From Morella rubra (lineage: Eukaryota; Streptophyta; Magnoliopsida; Fagales; Myricaceae): a stretch of 64,000 nucleotides of DNA. The translations under genes were made by a program, and so were the position numbers. Location of the stretch: NCBI GenBank assembly GCA_003952965.2, contig CM025850.1, forward strand, positions 26,107,797-26,171,796. Direction: 5' to 3'. This document shows, in pieces, positions 1 to 12,596 of the stretch. Within the stretch, counting starts at the first letter, position 1; every line of letters begins with the position of its first letter. The notes under the pieces are model-generated. The model ran no database searches, was not told the DNA's origin, and saw only the letters and a program-made list of their open reading frames with translations.

Positions 1-109
1 AGCAAATGATGAATCTGAAGCACACAAGCTACTGAAGCACACTCGTGCTCTGATTCACAAGCGGTTAGGTCAACGAGCAGCTCAAAATGTATCTTCTTCT
101 TTTCTATAG
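1..109 (+). CDS. 3' end of a TIC32-like short-chain dehydrogenase (partial, inverted copy)
   Basis: The frame ending at TAG 107-109 encodes the last 35 residues of an SDR protein (ANDESEAHKLLKH at its start). They are identical to the C-terminus of the complete gene on the minus strand at 32158-35700. Only this tail lies in the window, because the rest of the exon would be left of base 1. Whether a full second gene exists there depends on how far the inverted repeat extends. The function is described under the complete copy. Confidence 0.85.
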   Translation, partial: ANDESEAHKLLKHTRALIHKRLGQRAAQNVSSSFL

Positions 110-934
110 TTAGAGACATAGTAGTCACGTATATAAGTAAATACGCAGAAAGCATCAGAGAAGCTTAGATGACCTAAAAAACACATTACAATAAAGGGCA
201 TGAGAAGCGTGATTCCTTTCTCATAGCCCTCTGAAGTCTGTAGTCCTCCCGCTCTATTCTAGTTTAGTAATAAAGTACCATAATTCCATGAATCTTGTTC
301 CAGATGTTTGGCCAGATCACCGGAACATAATAGCAATACGTAATATACAAGAGAAAAATCTTCCAATTGTATTGACCACCCAAGCAGAGCAGAATATGGC
401 AAAACTAATTGTCAGCTCAAAAGCATGGCACAAGTTCCAAGCTAAGAAGAAATCGGATATACAGACGTTATTTAATCTCAATAAGTAGACGGGTATATTA
501 CATGCAACGATGCCCTATGTTTCAAGGTATGCTTTACATTTGATTCCACTTACTGCAGCAAATCTTTAGCACATCTTGCTAAATGACATTAGCCGATGAG
601 TGGTAAATGTAAGAGTCGTGTCAGGCAATTGGAAAGAAAAATCTAATAACTAGAGTACTAAACACGAAGGAAATACATGGCACCGAGTTTGGGGTTATCA
701 CGCTCACATTATACCAGCTGTACTTCATTACCTTATGAAATTGCATACTTATACATCAACCATAACATGATGAAGCTATTGTGGTGGTGTTAAATTGCAA
801 ACACTTGTATAAGGTGCTTCGCATGTCAATTGTCAAGCAACGTGAGTCATGAATTATGACTAGCTGAGCAGGTTAGGGCATTTGGGCGAAAGTTGAATAA
901 AATCTGAGGCGATAAACCAGCCTCCAATCCATCT
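110..934. other. Intergenic DNA between the convergent SDR and SPC25 copies (left arm)
   Basis: About 0.8 kb of AT-rich sequence holding the 3' flanks of two genes that point towards each other. A small ORF at 288-488 has no recognisable homology and a counterpart at 31779-31979. It may be 3' UTR sequence. I see no other feature. Confidence 0.6.
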
Positions 935-3900
935 TCATTTCTTAACCTGCAACAATGCCTTCTCGTGAGCACCACAGGAACAATTACAAAGCAATCATAT
1001 GTATGATTCAGTCGTCTACATAACTCATGATTTATATAAGCATTACATACTGTTCCATCTGTAATTTATGGGTCCAGTTACTAAAATTCAAAGAAGGTCG
1101 CAAAGTATTTAAAACAAGGAAAAGATCCTAGGCAGAAGAAAGACAAGAAATTCATGTTATTTAGTGATACCTTGAAACGAGGGGACCGTCGAAGCAATGA
1201 TGCTGATCCAGGAGATAAAGCAGTAGGTTTCTTCCCTCTTGAATGGTGTACTTTTTTAGAAGCTATGCTGCCTTCACATTGCACTTGGTAGTCACTTTTC
1301 TCCACTGGGGATTCACTCCTGTCAGTTGACACTGACAGAGCTGGAGCAGACATCGAGATTGTGGAAGACTCTTGGTGATGAGTTGATAAATGGGGCAAAA
1401 ATCCTAGTGAATCACAAATGGCACCATGGTTACTACAGATATGATAACTGCACTTCAGTGGAAACAGAAAGTAGTCTAACCATAAAACTTCTCTAAGGTC
1501 TCATAATCGAATATAAAATGGTTAAGGTAATGTGCCATGTCGCATGTCAGGAAAGTCAACTAATCTATTAGTTTTCAGCTCTTTGATTGCTCGAATGGGT
1601 ATCCTTATAGAAAGCCCAGACCACACTTTTGAATGGACGCCATTTTTCAGGCATGCATACTAGGTAGGATGCAAGACAGAAGAGTCTACCTTGTGCTGCA
1701 GCTTCTTGAAACTTCCCTCTCATAACTCTGACAAATTTGAATAAACCATTGGTTTTGTTCAACTCATGGATCAACTCGTTGGTGTCATTCAAGTGGGGAT
1801 CACAATCTAACACTGACATGACAAAATATACAGAGTCTTGAAATGCACATCTTCGGAATATATTTAACAGGACCCATAAAGGAACTGAATTACTTACAGG
1901 CGTAAGTATCATACGCATAACGAATGGTGAAAGAGTACTCTTTATTTGGATTTTTCAAATTGATGTTCTTGAAGGTAAATTTCACCCCTGCAGAATAAAA
2001 ACACTCGTAAGAAAACACTCTGACAAAACTATGTTGCACAATTGGTAATGACTAATGAGTCCAATTACCATGTCCGCCTTCAACATGGAAACCAAGGACC
2101 CTGTTGTACCACGAAATTGCTTCACGTGTTTCACCTTTACCTTCAACGTCTTTGTTAGTCCTTCCCTCAGATGCTGCCAAAGCTGTTGATAGTACAAAAT
2201 GGGGGAATGCAAACTATAACATACTTCCCTTCACAACACAGCTTCAGGTTCATAAACAAAGCCAATGCAGAACAATGTTGACAGACGAAACAAACAGAGA
2301 ATGAATGCAGATTTTATAGGTCAGCAAATTGTTTTTGTTTCATTCTGTTCAATACAGAATTTTAAAAACTTGTACACAGAACAAATGCAGAAATAGATAA
2401 GCAAATTATTTCAATTATCCCTTTGTAACTCAAAAGAGGGTAGTTAACCTCTTGCCACTTTTCTCCTTCTATATCAAGGAAAGAGATACCATAAAGTAAC
2501 ATACACAGGACTTTCAGCTAACCCCTAGATGGTTTGAAACTCTACACAACATGGACAACCCAAGTGCAAGCATCAATACATGACAAACAAAAGCTACTGC
2601 AATTAAATTATACTGAGGAGGTTCATTGATGTACGATTCCATACCAAATGAGGCAGATAAAATTCCTCTCGAGACGAGCAACATACTTGAAATCTAACCC
2701 ATCATAAGGCCAACTCCCACAAGGCATACTTGCCCTCAAAACAGTAAAATCATAAACTATAGCCAACTCCCAAATGATAAGGGCACGGGATGTTCCTTAC
2801 TTTTATAGTAGATTGAAGAATACTAGCACACTGAGACCCAGCTGACGATATTCTCATGAGCATTATTTTCTACGCATTGCTTCAACAGTATATTTGAAAA
2901 TAAGGAGAAATGAGAAAAGAGATTTTTTTTTTATGAATAAAAATCAGAAAAGAGATATATGGTATGTGAATTGAACCATGATCCTTACACCTAGAGACAA
3001 TAGCAGTCTCTCATCAAAAGTGACAGTAAGGCTACTCTTCCACTGAGGACTCCTAGAAATTCGAAGCTGACAGACTCACTTGACTTAAGTTCGAGTATCT
3101 TGGGAAAGGTAGTATAGTGAACTCAAGAGTGGAAGTCAATCAGGGTCTCTACACATTCCTTACAGCAATAGAACCATCATTCAGATCAAACTGAAAGCCA
3201 AAAAAAAAATAAAGATCCAAACTACACCAGAAAAAAAAATAAGGGGTAAAGTCATAACTAGCCCCTTATGTTTGGGCAAAAATCAAATAGCTCCCATAAC
3301 TTTCAATCCAACAATTTAAGACTCATAACTTTCAAAACCTATCAATCTTCGTCCCCCGTTTAAATCAGACAAAAAAGCATAAAAAATAACCAAAATGCCC
3401 CTCCAAATAAAAATTACTAAAAATAAAAAAAATTTAAAAAAAAAAAAAATGAAAAATTTTTTTTTTTCTATTAATTTTTAATTTATTTCTTAAATTTTTA
3501 TTACTTTTTTAAATTTAGCCTTGGAGGGGCATTTCAATCATTTTGCATGATTTTCCGTCAGATTTAACACATGATTTAGACGGGAAGCGAAGATTGATAA
3601 GTTTTGAAAGTTATGGGTCTCAAATTGTTGGATTGAAAATTAGGGAAACTATTTGATTTTTATCAAACATAGAGGGCTAACTATGACTTTACCCCAAAAA
3701 ATAATAAGTCCAACTTTCCTGAAAATGCAGGAAATGAAATCTGAACCTAGACATGAGAAATGAGAAATGAACACGATTCCTACCGATGGAGAGACCCCTA
3801 AAAGGCTCCTATTATCAGTCCTAGAGAATTGTGTTTAAAGGTTGTTTCTTTAGGGCCTTACCCCAACGTTTGCAACGCATGGAGAACTTCAAAATTACAT

Positions 3901-4650
3901 TAGTTTTGTTTGCAGCAAAACATCGACATCAAACCTCAAGGAAAATACCTAGAGATTGTTGGGAAACAATTGTTGCATATTGATCCCTCTTAGCCCTCTG
4001 CTCTTCCACATTTCTTTTAAGCTGTTCTACTCTTGCCTTTTGAGCAGCAATAGAGTCCATTTTCGCCAACCGCTCAGCCTCTTTACGGGTCTTCACTACA
4101 GAACAACAGTAATGTAGAAAGAATTTAAAGAAAAGCATGCACAAAGACCAAACGGCTTGAATTCCGAGAGACAGAGACATATACCTGCCAGGGCTTTCAC
4201 CATATCATCCTCTGCCTCTCTCAGCTTAATTTTAAGCTCCAGTAGTTTTCCTAAATGTTAAAATCAAATAAAGCTTAAAGCTCAAAAGGTTAATCAACAC
4301 GAAATTTTCGGTTCAAATGTTTCTTGTACTGAACGAGACCATGCCGGACGGGCAACTCCAAAACCCCACCTCAAGGCCAGCTAAGAGTCTGGCAACCCAA
4401 AACCCTAATTTTGCAGAACTCCGAACGAAACAATCAGAGGACGTCATTTTTTATCACCAAATAAAGAAACCCAGGCCTGACCTTGATTTTGGACGGTGTC
4501 TTGCGCTCTGGCCTCGATCGATTCCAGGGACTCCCGAAACGACGCCGTCAATGAATCCATCTTCTGTTGCTGAATCGGAATATCTCTGTCGCAGATCAAT
4601 CGCAGCGATTCCACCTTCGTCCGTGCAGTGTCCTCCGCTTGGGTGCCCAT
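935..4650 (-). CDS. Kinetochore protein SPC25 (left-arm copy, 8 exons)
   Basis: Exons, 5' to 3' on the minus strand: 4482-4650, 4185-4250, 3949-4095, 2069-2182, 1898-1987, 1690-1812, 1171-1403 and 935-946. They join in phase to 954 nt (317 aa plus stop). All introns are GT-AG. The product is a subunit of the NDC80 outer-kinetochore complex that links centromeres to spindle microtubules. The first ~140 residues are charged and coiled-coil-like. Then comes the globular RWD-type domain (GVKFTFKNINL, YSFTIR, LDCDPHLND, FKFVRVMR), then a Ser-rich plant tail. The start is the ATG at 4648-4650; a longer reading needs a non-ATG start. Identity rests on remembered plant Spc25 sequences. Intron 3 holds a transposon. 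The coding sequence matches the right-arm copy. Confidence 0.85.
3243..3695. mobile_element. Mutator-like MITE in SPC25 intron 3 (left arm)
   Basis: The element starts GGGGTAAAGTCATA and ends with the complement TATGACTTTACCCC. The inverted terminal repeats are imperfect, about 160 bp long, and meet at GGAGGGGCAT boxes around an AT-rich core. It is flanked on both sides by the 9-bp direct repeat AAAAAATAA (3234-3242 and 3696-3704). Long terminal repeats with a 9-bp target duplication fit non-autonomous Mutator-like elements. It is 453 bp long and has no ORF. Confidence 0.75.
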
Positions 4651-4710
4651 TTGCACACAAACCGCTGCGGTCACTGACAAAGAGAGTGTTTTTTTTTTAA
4701 TCCAAACTTG

Positions 4711-4725
4711 CTAAAAGCCCGCCAT
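4711..4725 (-). promoter_or_regulatory. Four-codon upstream ORF in the SPC25 leader (left arm)
   Basis: On the minus strand an ATG followed by three codons and TAG (ATGGCGGGCTTTTAG) lies about 60 nt 5' of the SPC25 start codon. If the transcript begins upstream of it, this short uORF could lower translation of SPC25. The transcription start is not known. Confidence 0.35.
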
Positions 4726-5089
4726 TTTTGTTTTGAAGTGCTTTTTTATGTGTCTTTTGGAAAGAGCGTGGAGCGTGGAGATTCCCAGGGTTGGATAACA
4801 TGACGGCGCGGAGGACAACGATTTATGTGCTTTTCTCCCACGATTCAACAGGTGGCAAATACGGGTGGAACCAAAATGGCAGGCCCAAGTTGGGTACGTG
4901 ACTGGTTGGGCAACTTAAAAGATCAACCGGCTTAATGGAGCCCAACTAATTAAGTGATTGAGTAAACCCATCATTGGGAACAAGCAAGAAAAGGTGGGCC
5001 TATTGGGTTCCTGGTGGACAACTCTGAGGCCGAAGGACAAGTTTGCAAAGCTAAATTGTTAAAAAGAATTTGGAAATTAGAAATTTAAA

Positions 5090-5320
5090 ACTTTTTCAAT
5101 TTTCACACCAATAATGGAATCCACAAAAATTTGATTTCTCTTTTTATTTTAATTATAAAATTTAAAAAATAATAATAATTTAAAATTCTATCTCTCACAA
5201 AAATTTTAACTTTTTCCATTTTCACTCCAATTATGGAGCTCACGAAAATTATATTTCTCTTTTATTTATTTATTTAATTCTAAAATTTTAAAAAATAAAA
5301 TAAAATTTTTTTCTCAACTT
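5090..5320. repeat. Two degenerate tandem units of about 115 bp (left arm)
   Basis: The blocks starting near 5090 and 5208 share the order AACTTTTTCAATTTTCAC / AACTTTTTCCATTTTCAC, then 'caatTATGGA', 'cACAAAAATT' or 'cACGAAAATT', 'TTTCTCTTTT' and an AT-rich stretch. The mirror copy lies at about 26895-27125. Confidence 0.55.
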
Positions 5321-6419
5321 ATCAAATCATCTTTTTTCATCGCAATAAATATATAAAAAAAAAATTAATCAAATAATATATTTTTCACTCACTTTAGTAA
5401 AACTCCAAAAATTTCCAACATCTCACGTACTTTGAAAATTTGACTACTTTTTCATAAAATCTAATAAAACTCTAATCTATCTCAATTTTCACAATATTAA
5501 TAAAATTTCAAAAATAAAAAATAAATACAAACATGCCCAACAAATGCCATCTGCTATTATTTCACTTCTCGTAAGATTTAAAAAAATTATATATGAAGGA
5601 GAAATATTCTTGTGTTAACTTAAATTACAAGCCTGCAGAAACAGAAAGAAGCAACACATTGCACCAGACATAATAACGTTATTGATGCAACATCAACATA
5701 GAATGCAGTAAATTAGATATTCCACCATTTTCTGGTTTTCTGCAGACCAAAGTATCTGAACTTCTACGCTAGTGTTCCTGGCTCCAGATTCTCCCATGCA
5801 GACCCAACCGCCATTCACAGCGTTTGGTTTGGCACATGGGGAAGCCTAATTTGAATCATTTTGGTTGACCATATTGTTGAAAATGCCGAGGTTCATCCAA
5901 CATTTCTCTCTGTGTATATATATATATATATATTTCCCCAGCAACAAAAGTCAAATGTTACAAATGCTTTTTCTAATCCCGGCCTGGTTTTTCTTCGTTA
6001 CTTTTCCTTTCTCCCAGTAACTTTCTGGTTCTTGATGATAACTTTCATAATATTGAAAAAACAAAGAGATGCTATGAACGGCTACGTTTCGTGAAATTGA
6101 ATAATGTGTTTGAAATTCCCAAGAGCTAGCGATCCTACCGCGCAACACTATCTGAGCGAGGATGAACTTGCAAAAAATCGAAACACAACCCATACGCTAG
6201 GAACCTCCATCCATGTATAAGTTCCAAAAATTTATTTCCTACGCTATAAGCCTACGGGTGGTTCTTAATTGCAGCAGCAATTAGCAAAGTTGGTATACAG
6301 TGAACAATTTTGATCTAGAAAGCAAGTGGGTGATGTGATGTGATCATGTGACGAAATAAATGATCGAAAGCTGCTCAGCTGGCCAGAGGACTCAATTATT
6401 TATCATCTATTTTTTACTT

Positions 6420-6950
6420 GAGATAAATTATAATAAAGAATTAATTAGTCCACTTATTCTTAAGATATGACCGAATCTTAAATTAGCACTTAAGAGTTTA
6501 TTTTAACTTATATTAGTCTTTGCAGAATTTTTTATATTTTGGAGTGGCCATTTTTTCAACTCGATTGATCTCGTTAACGAAGTAAATTCCAATTGACTAA
6601 CGAAGACATGTCGCAAGCAGTCATTTGTTCCCAAGTCACTCCAACTAGTAAGTTAGAGCTGTTAATTAAAAATTCGCATCAAAGAGTCTACGCCACCTAG
6701 ACTTAACATGTTTTTTTATAAAGACAACGCACTCTCGAGTGACTTGAGGACACGTGGTTTATTACATCAATTAAAGGGCCAATTGAGTTTACGAAATGAC
6801 CACTCTAAGATATGAAAAGATTCCCTAAGAACTAATATAGGACTAAATAAATTTTAGAGATTAGTTTGAAATTCAATTATACCTTAAAAACTAGTAAACT
6901 AATTAAGTCTATAATAAACCCTATTAATTAGCACACTCTATCAAATGCCC
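6420..6950. mobile_element. Degenerate fold-back element (left arm)
   Basis: The two ends are imperfect reverse complements. For example, GAGTGGCCATTTTTT near 6542 pairs with GAAATGACCACTC near 6795, flanked outward by matching 'atattagt' and 'aaatttat' segments. The element looks like an old MITE without coding capacity. The mirror copy is at about 25257-25787. Boundaries are approximate. Confidence 0.45.
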
Positions 6951-7334
6951 ACCCTATTAATTCGGTTATACCCTATTAACCTATCTTTTAGTTGTGAGTT
7001 GCTCTCGTATCACATTGGCCGTTCAGTTAGATAGCGTTTTCGTCACAAGTGACTTTCACTTGTTGTAAGTTTGATAATATATTTAATACGATGGTGATAG
7101 TTTATGAAGATTTAATATAATTTCTCAATTTCTCAAACCGCACCAACAATTATTTCAGTATGAAATACACCCTCAAACTTATAGCGCATCATGCGGATCA
7201 CCAGAGCCTACTTGACTTACATGATCCAGTGTGGTCCAAGAGACAACTTCCAATAGAAAAGACAGAGTTGGAAGGTTAATCATCTCAATTTGTAGTTTGG
7301 TGGGGTGTATGTAAAGACTAAACAAACGGTGTTA

Positions 7335-7515
7335 TTCAGAGTTTGTTTGGGTGTCATAATTTTTTTTTACTATTAACTTTTATACTGACTCCAATATTTT
7401 TATTTTCACATCCTCTAACAATTTTTTTCAAAAACTCTTAACGACTTTTTCACAACTCCCCACCAGAATCTACATATCCGATTAAAAAAAAAAAATTCTA
7501 GTGATCCAAACACAG
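7335..7515. mobile_element. Short AT-rich MITE-like insertion (left arm)
   Basis: A short element bounded by TGTTTGGGTGTCA and, in reverse, TGATCCAAACACA, with an AT-rich interior containing 'aacaatttttttcaaaaactctt'-type words. This belongs to a common plant class with TGTTTGG termini. The mirror copy lies at about 24692-24872. Confidence 0.4.
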
Positions 7516-10099
7516 TCATTATTGGCCCATTGCAACTTACCCTTTTCCACGTTTGCGCCTGCGCTCTTTACAGTTTTCGAGGAGTTTATCCGAGAGCCTA
7601 TTCTCACGGAGGCATTATTGCACCTTGGATGAGCAAATAACCATTGACCTGCGGAGCTGATGGAGCTTCAAACAAGGTGGTACTGGCTTGGAAAAAAAAA
7701 TGATGAGTCGTAAAGTAGGAAAGCAAATACCCCATTGACAAGTTTTATGGCTGTATCCAGCCACATTTAAATTTGTTAATCACCCTGCTTTGGAGCCGAA
7801 AGAGAAAAGCTGATAAGGCATTATCCTTGAAAGAAGGGAAGAACAACCCAAGAAACTAGAGAATGCTATTGGAAAAAATATTATTTTGATCCCAAATCAC
7901 AAATGCATGCAAAAGAACAACACACACCAAGAAAAAGCACACATGCATAACACATAAAAAGAGAAGCGGCAAACCATGAAGGAAAGAATAGCTTTCATAA
8001 AGTATGGGGAATTAAATATAGATATTCAGTAAGCTTCCCAAATAGATGATGTAATCAGCTCCATTATGTGTACCCCCCAGTTGTACGTGTGGTGGAGCCA
8101 GTGGGCCAATCTCTGCAAAGTTTCCTTGTCAAAATTATGTAACAGTTGACTAGCCGTTGATTAGAGAACCTTCTTCATTGGGATTGTTTCTCCGTAGTTC
8201 AATTATTGCTCAAAACTAAAGCAACTAATCTAACACTTTGCGTTGCCCATTTAAAGATATGGTGAAGCAAAAGAGGGATTTGGCTTCAAAAATTCAATGA
8301 CGACGACGCTACGTGGTACCCAGATGAACCATCCAAAAACAGAGGGACTAGAAGTTTGTAGGCTGTAGCTGCCACCCAAACCCCATTTTAGTAGTGAACT
8401 CTTTGCGCCTTCGTTGGCCATATTTTTTTCCCTTTTGCACCAGACCACCTCAGGAAGTTTTGATCTCAACTCTGGTTTTCATACTTGCCTTTTGTTTCAG
8501 CAGCCAGGGTTTTTTTCTGTGCTTTTTTTTTTCTCCTTCCTGCAAAATCAAGTGTATTTCAGATTTTATGCAAAAAAAAAGATTGTGAAACAAAATAAGA
8601 TTAAAACCACTAATTCTGTGCAAAAAGGAAGAGTCAATCATGCAAAAACAATTACAAAGGAGTTTGACCTGTGAAGATCCGACACAAAAGTATATCCAAC
8701 GTACAAGGACTCATTTATAGCTGCTGCTGCTTTTTAAAATGCTTTCAGAATGCATCCAAGAGCAGCATATCACTAACCCAAGTGGAATCTTTGTGGAGGT
8801 CAAAATCCCAATCAATGATATTGTACTAGTGGTTCTATTATCCAGTATGGTCTAGCCATCATGAGGGAATGGTAGCCAGTACTAATGCATGAGAAATATT
8901 ACTCTTGCATAATTTTCATTCTTTTCTTTTCTCCTCTGTTTTTTCTGGGTGCTCTGTTTTCGTAAGAACTGGCATTCTCTTACATTTGCTCCCACTAGCT
9001 TTATCCAGATCTTGTACGATCTTCCATAGCATTAACTAAACTTCATCCTGCGTTTACTAACCCCACTACACGGTCTACACCCCTCTCAATTGGCAACACT
9101 AACAAAAGAGCGAAAAGAAAGAACACTGTCGACGAGGATTGCAACACCCCAAATCCTTTTCGAGAACAAGAGAAAGTTTTAAAATTTATGCGAAAAGCAA
9201 ACAAGGATACTTTTTAACTTTTCATGATGTTTTCTCCGGGGATCCTTTAATATCACGACGCTGTTTAAAAATATATATATTTTTATTAGCTTAGATGTTT
9301 TAGATGATCCATATCTGAACATTATGTCATAGAAGTAATCCTGAACTCGAAGTTTCAGAAAATTGACCAACGGATGAAGGCCCGTGAAGCTCCGCATATG
9401 CCGCAGTTGTGGTCACCGTAGGGGCCTGGTTCTAGCTATATGCCACGCGTTATGAGTTATGACACTAGCTTTTTCAGCACTGATGGGAATCCCCCACCCA
9501 AATTCATCGTCCTTCTCTCCTGACAGCTCTGTTCTTCGTACGAATTATGCCTTTTCCAATATTTGAAGAAAAAATTACAGTCCAAAAGAAAGAAAAAGCC
9601 AAAAAAAAAGAAGAAAAAAAACTTCCCACTTTTTTGAGTCCATTTCGTCAGACTTAAGCTGCTGGTATGGCAGAAAGACACATGTCCGACTTTCTATACA
9701 TAAATTTCTCCCAAATTTTTGAAGAAGTAAACTCATAATAATCTCACAAAACTATTATCGTTGTAGCGGTAGATACCATAAACTCCATTTCTAAAGCCAG
9801 TGGCAGCATAATACGAAATTGAATCATTTTGTAACCACTTAAAACTGCTTAGTGCTGTTACATAAACCTCCCCACTTGTTTGCTCACTGAACACCCATGT
9901 CAGGTCATATCAATGACTAATCGGTATCTCATAAGAAAATGACCTCACTTGTGTAAAGGCCAAGGGCCAAAGCCAAGGGTTAGAAAATTGTGTACTTGAA
10001 CAGAAAGCGTATCAGAAAAGGAAGAGGCGGCAGAGAGAGATGAGATAAATAACCTACTAAGAAAAGGTAAAAGATAAAGTTTTGGTTTGATTTTAAAAA

Positions 10100-10280
10100 T
10101 ATTTTTTGTATTTATTTTTGTTAGAAATAATGTAGATTCTATTGAAATTTATGAATCGTTTGTTCAAAATTATTGAAGTTTGTTAAAAGTTATTGAAATT
10201 TATAAAAAAAAAAAAAATAGAATTGATGAAAAAGTGATTGTGAAAATTTTTGAAATTTTTTTGAAAATTATACAAACATA
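10100..10280. mobile_element. AT-rich MITE-like element with repeated 'attgaaatttat' words (left arm)
   Basis: A low-complexity block of repeated ATTGAAATTTAT / ATTGAAGTTTGTTAAAAGTT words, closing with ATACAAACATAGCC. Related word sets occur at 40262-40620, 41020-41200, 52185-52345, 54776-54940 and 60585-60945. The mirror copy lies at about 21927-22107. It has no coding capacity. Confidence 0.4.
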
Positions 10281-10292
10281 GCCAAGATCGCT

Positions 10293-10650
10293 AGATTGTA
10301 CCCTCCAATTCTAGATGATTTAATATTTTGCATATCAATTTATTATTTTTGTCACAATACACTTATCATATATTAATTTTAAAAACTTTAAACCCTCTTA
10401 TTATGAAAAATAACTTTTTAACATGCAAGATGACAATTTTATCCCAACAATTTTTTTAACAATGACCATTTTATGATGGTAAAATTATAATTTTGACACT
10501 AAAAAAATCAATTTACTTAATTTTAATGAAGGGTGTAAAATGTCTGAAATTAATAATTAATGTGTGTAATGTGACAAAAATAATAATTGAGGGTGTAAAT
10601 TGTTTAGACCCCATACTCAAAAGGATGCAAATTGTATTTATCCGAACAAA
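10293..10650. mobile_element. Fold-back MITE, 'TTTGTCACATTACAC' family (left arm)
   Basis: The inner part of each end reads ATTATTTTTGTCACAATACAC (left) and, reverse-complemented on the right, ATTATTTTTGTCACATTACAC. Each is preceded by an 'acaccctc'-like box and followed by 'aatttcagacattttacaccc'-type sequence. A related copy lies at 37890-38290. The mirror copy is at about 21555-21914. Boundaries are approximate. Confidence 0.5.
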
Positions 10651-12218
10651 AACCACTGCCTAAACCATGGCCAATTGAGGTGGGGAGGGAGTTAGTGAAA
10701 GGCAGCTGCAGAAGTTCATCAGGTATTCTAAATCAATTCCTTGCTAAATCCCATGGAATGGAATAATGTACTCCTAAGCAAACATAGCTAGAACCATTAA
10801 AAGCACATGGTGTGTGCCATTGGAAAGATATTTTCCCAACATTCTTGAGTTTCACTCCATGCAAGTTTTTCAACCTAAAAAAAAAATATACTAGACACAT
10901 AAAATGTAGGCTAGACAATTGCAGCAACTTTCTGCCAACCAAGCATGTTTTCTTGTGAAATGATTCATCAAGTATGGAATTTAGATGGGTTGTAGCAAGA
11001 AGCAATGATGGAAGAGAAGAAGAGATGGGTTTAGGAACGTATTCTACTTTTGATAGGGGTGCTCTTGTCTCTTCCTCTCTGCAGCCATCGACAAAACAAC
11101 AAGACTTTCATGCACCCCTCAAAAGCTGTCCTAACACGATGTCCGGTTTGGTCCTTTAAGCAACTCCTCCACCCCCCTTCCCTTTCTTTCCCCTCATGTG
11201 CAGCCCTCCCCAGCTCGTGCCTAGATTCCCAGCTCGGCACACTTGCAAGACAAATCCGAATAAACTAATGTCAACCCAACAGCAAAGTCACGAGGCAGGC
11301 AACATGGGCGACTAGAAATTGTGGAAGTAAAATCCCAGAACCGAATGATTCGTATTCCCCCGTTGTGTTGCTTATTGTCACGCGACATCACGTGACAGAG
11401 TTTTTTTTTTTTTTTTCTAATTGGAAATCTAAAATCGGTTTTTAATTATGTTAAAAAGAAAGCCACACTCAAATAAGAACTGTCTATATAGTTTTAAAAT
11501 AGAATTTTGCAGTTTCAGCGCCCTCTATCTTGTCATGGATGACTTGAGAAATGTCAGAAAGTCTGGTCTGGTGTGTTGTTTCATAAACTATAAGCACAGA
11601 TCCGATCTCCTTTGGAGATTTGAAGCAGCAGGTTTACAAGCATCTGGTTCCATGTCTACAATTTTCTAACGTAGATCTGAATCTGAACTCATTTCAAGTT
11701 CCTAACAATTTACAGCAAAATGGAAGGGAATTAGATAAGAGCGGTCCTGAGCAGTTTACAATTTTTTTAAAAAAACATTATCTTTTTGCAGCTTTTGAAA
11801 GAAATTAAAGTGGGGTTTGCACATAAACTAAAATTTACCTGATTTTGGCACCTCCAACATCACGTGACAGCTTTTAGATGAAGTTTACTTGAAGGCTCCA
11901 AAAATGGAATATAAATTGAAAATGAATCCTCACCCCATAATAGAAGTTCAGATATCATTATCATCAATTAAACTATAAACCTCCTTTCTGGTGAAATTTT
12001 TATTTTGTTAGATCAAGGATTTAAATCTGGAAAGTGGGTCTTAATCCTAGCAGACCCATCCAAGCTCCACTCTAGACAAGTCTGCGTCAGACCCCTCAAT
12101 GCTAGTTGGCAGAACATGCTGCAAGTGACAAAAACTGTTGGCTTACTGCTATTATTTAGTTCAATTCTTTTGCTTAGGAAAAATCCAACAGCAAATGTCA
12201 AGAAAATTTTGGACAAGC

Positions 12219-12230
12219 CTATATAAAAGG
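12219..12230 (+). promoter_or_regulatory. TATA box for the receptor kinase (left arm)
   Basis: CTATATAAAAGG lies about 370 bp upstream of the chosen start codon at 12597. It is a near-consensus plant TATA box, which would put transcription start near 12255 and give a leader of about 340 nt. The mirror copy is at 19973-19984. Confidence 0.5.
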
Positions 12231-12596
12231 ATAAAGTAGCACATTAGAAAACTAGAGACGAAAGTGACTCACTCACCCATCTCTCCCCCTCTGCATTTGA
12301 ATTAAAAAACAGTTATCCACCTTCCCCCTACCTATCCTACACCATAAACAAATGCTAGAAAACAGCCATCTAAAATTCCATTTTCTCTCTGCATAAACAT
12401 CATGGCCTAGCTGTTCTTGGATCCGGAGATTCTGGGTCTTTAAATTTCTTCTTCATACAATATATTAGTACCCTTAAAAAACTCGTAGCCCACAAGACAT
12501 GATTTGGTTTCTCACACCCATTGTCCCTCCCTAGGCTCAAACACCCCCTGCTCCTGTGTTGTTCCTCCATCATTGGAGTTTGTAGCAATAGCTGTA

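Larger units (their letters stand above)
4726..12218. other. Repeat-rich intergenic region (left arm)
   Basis: About 7.5 kb between SPC25 and the receptor kinase. It contains an AT-rich tandem pair (5090-5320), a TA microsatellite near 5918-5937, several fold-back elements listed separately, and many homopolymers. Open frames here are short, low-complexity and lack protein-like composition. I found no credible gene. The region upstream of 4650 should hold the SPC25 promoter. Confidence 0.6.

Noticed and set aside
4317..4700. 127-codon plus-strand ORF opposite SPC25 exon 1
   Set aside because: It is antisense to a coding exon, changes no motif expectations and has no recognisable protein features.
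8251..8674. Overlapping small ORFs near 8.3-8.7 kb and their mirror at 23.5-24.0 kb
   Set aside because: They are low-complexity frames over T and A runs, with no conserved features on either strand.
12504..12596. 31-codon N-terminal extension of the receptor kinase
   Set aside because: The extension is not secretory in character, and the ATG at 12597 is immediately followed by a canonical signal peptide.
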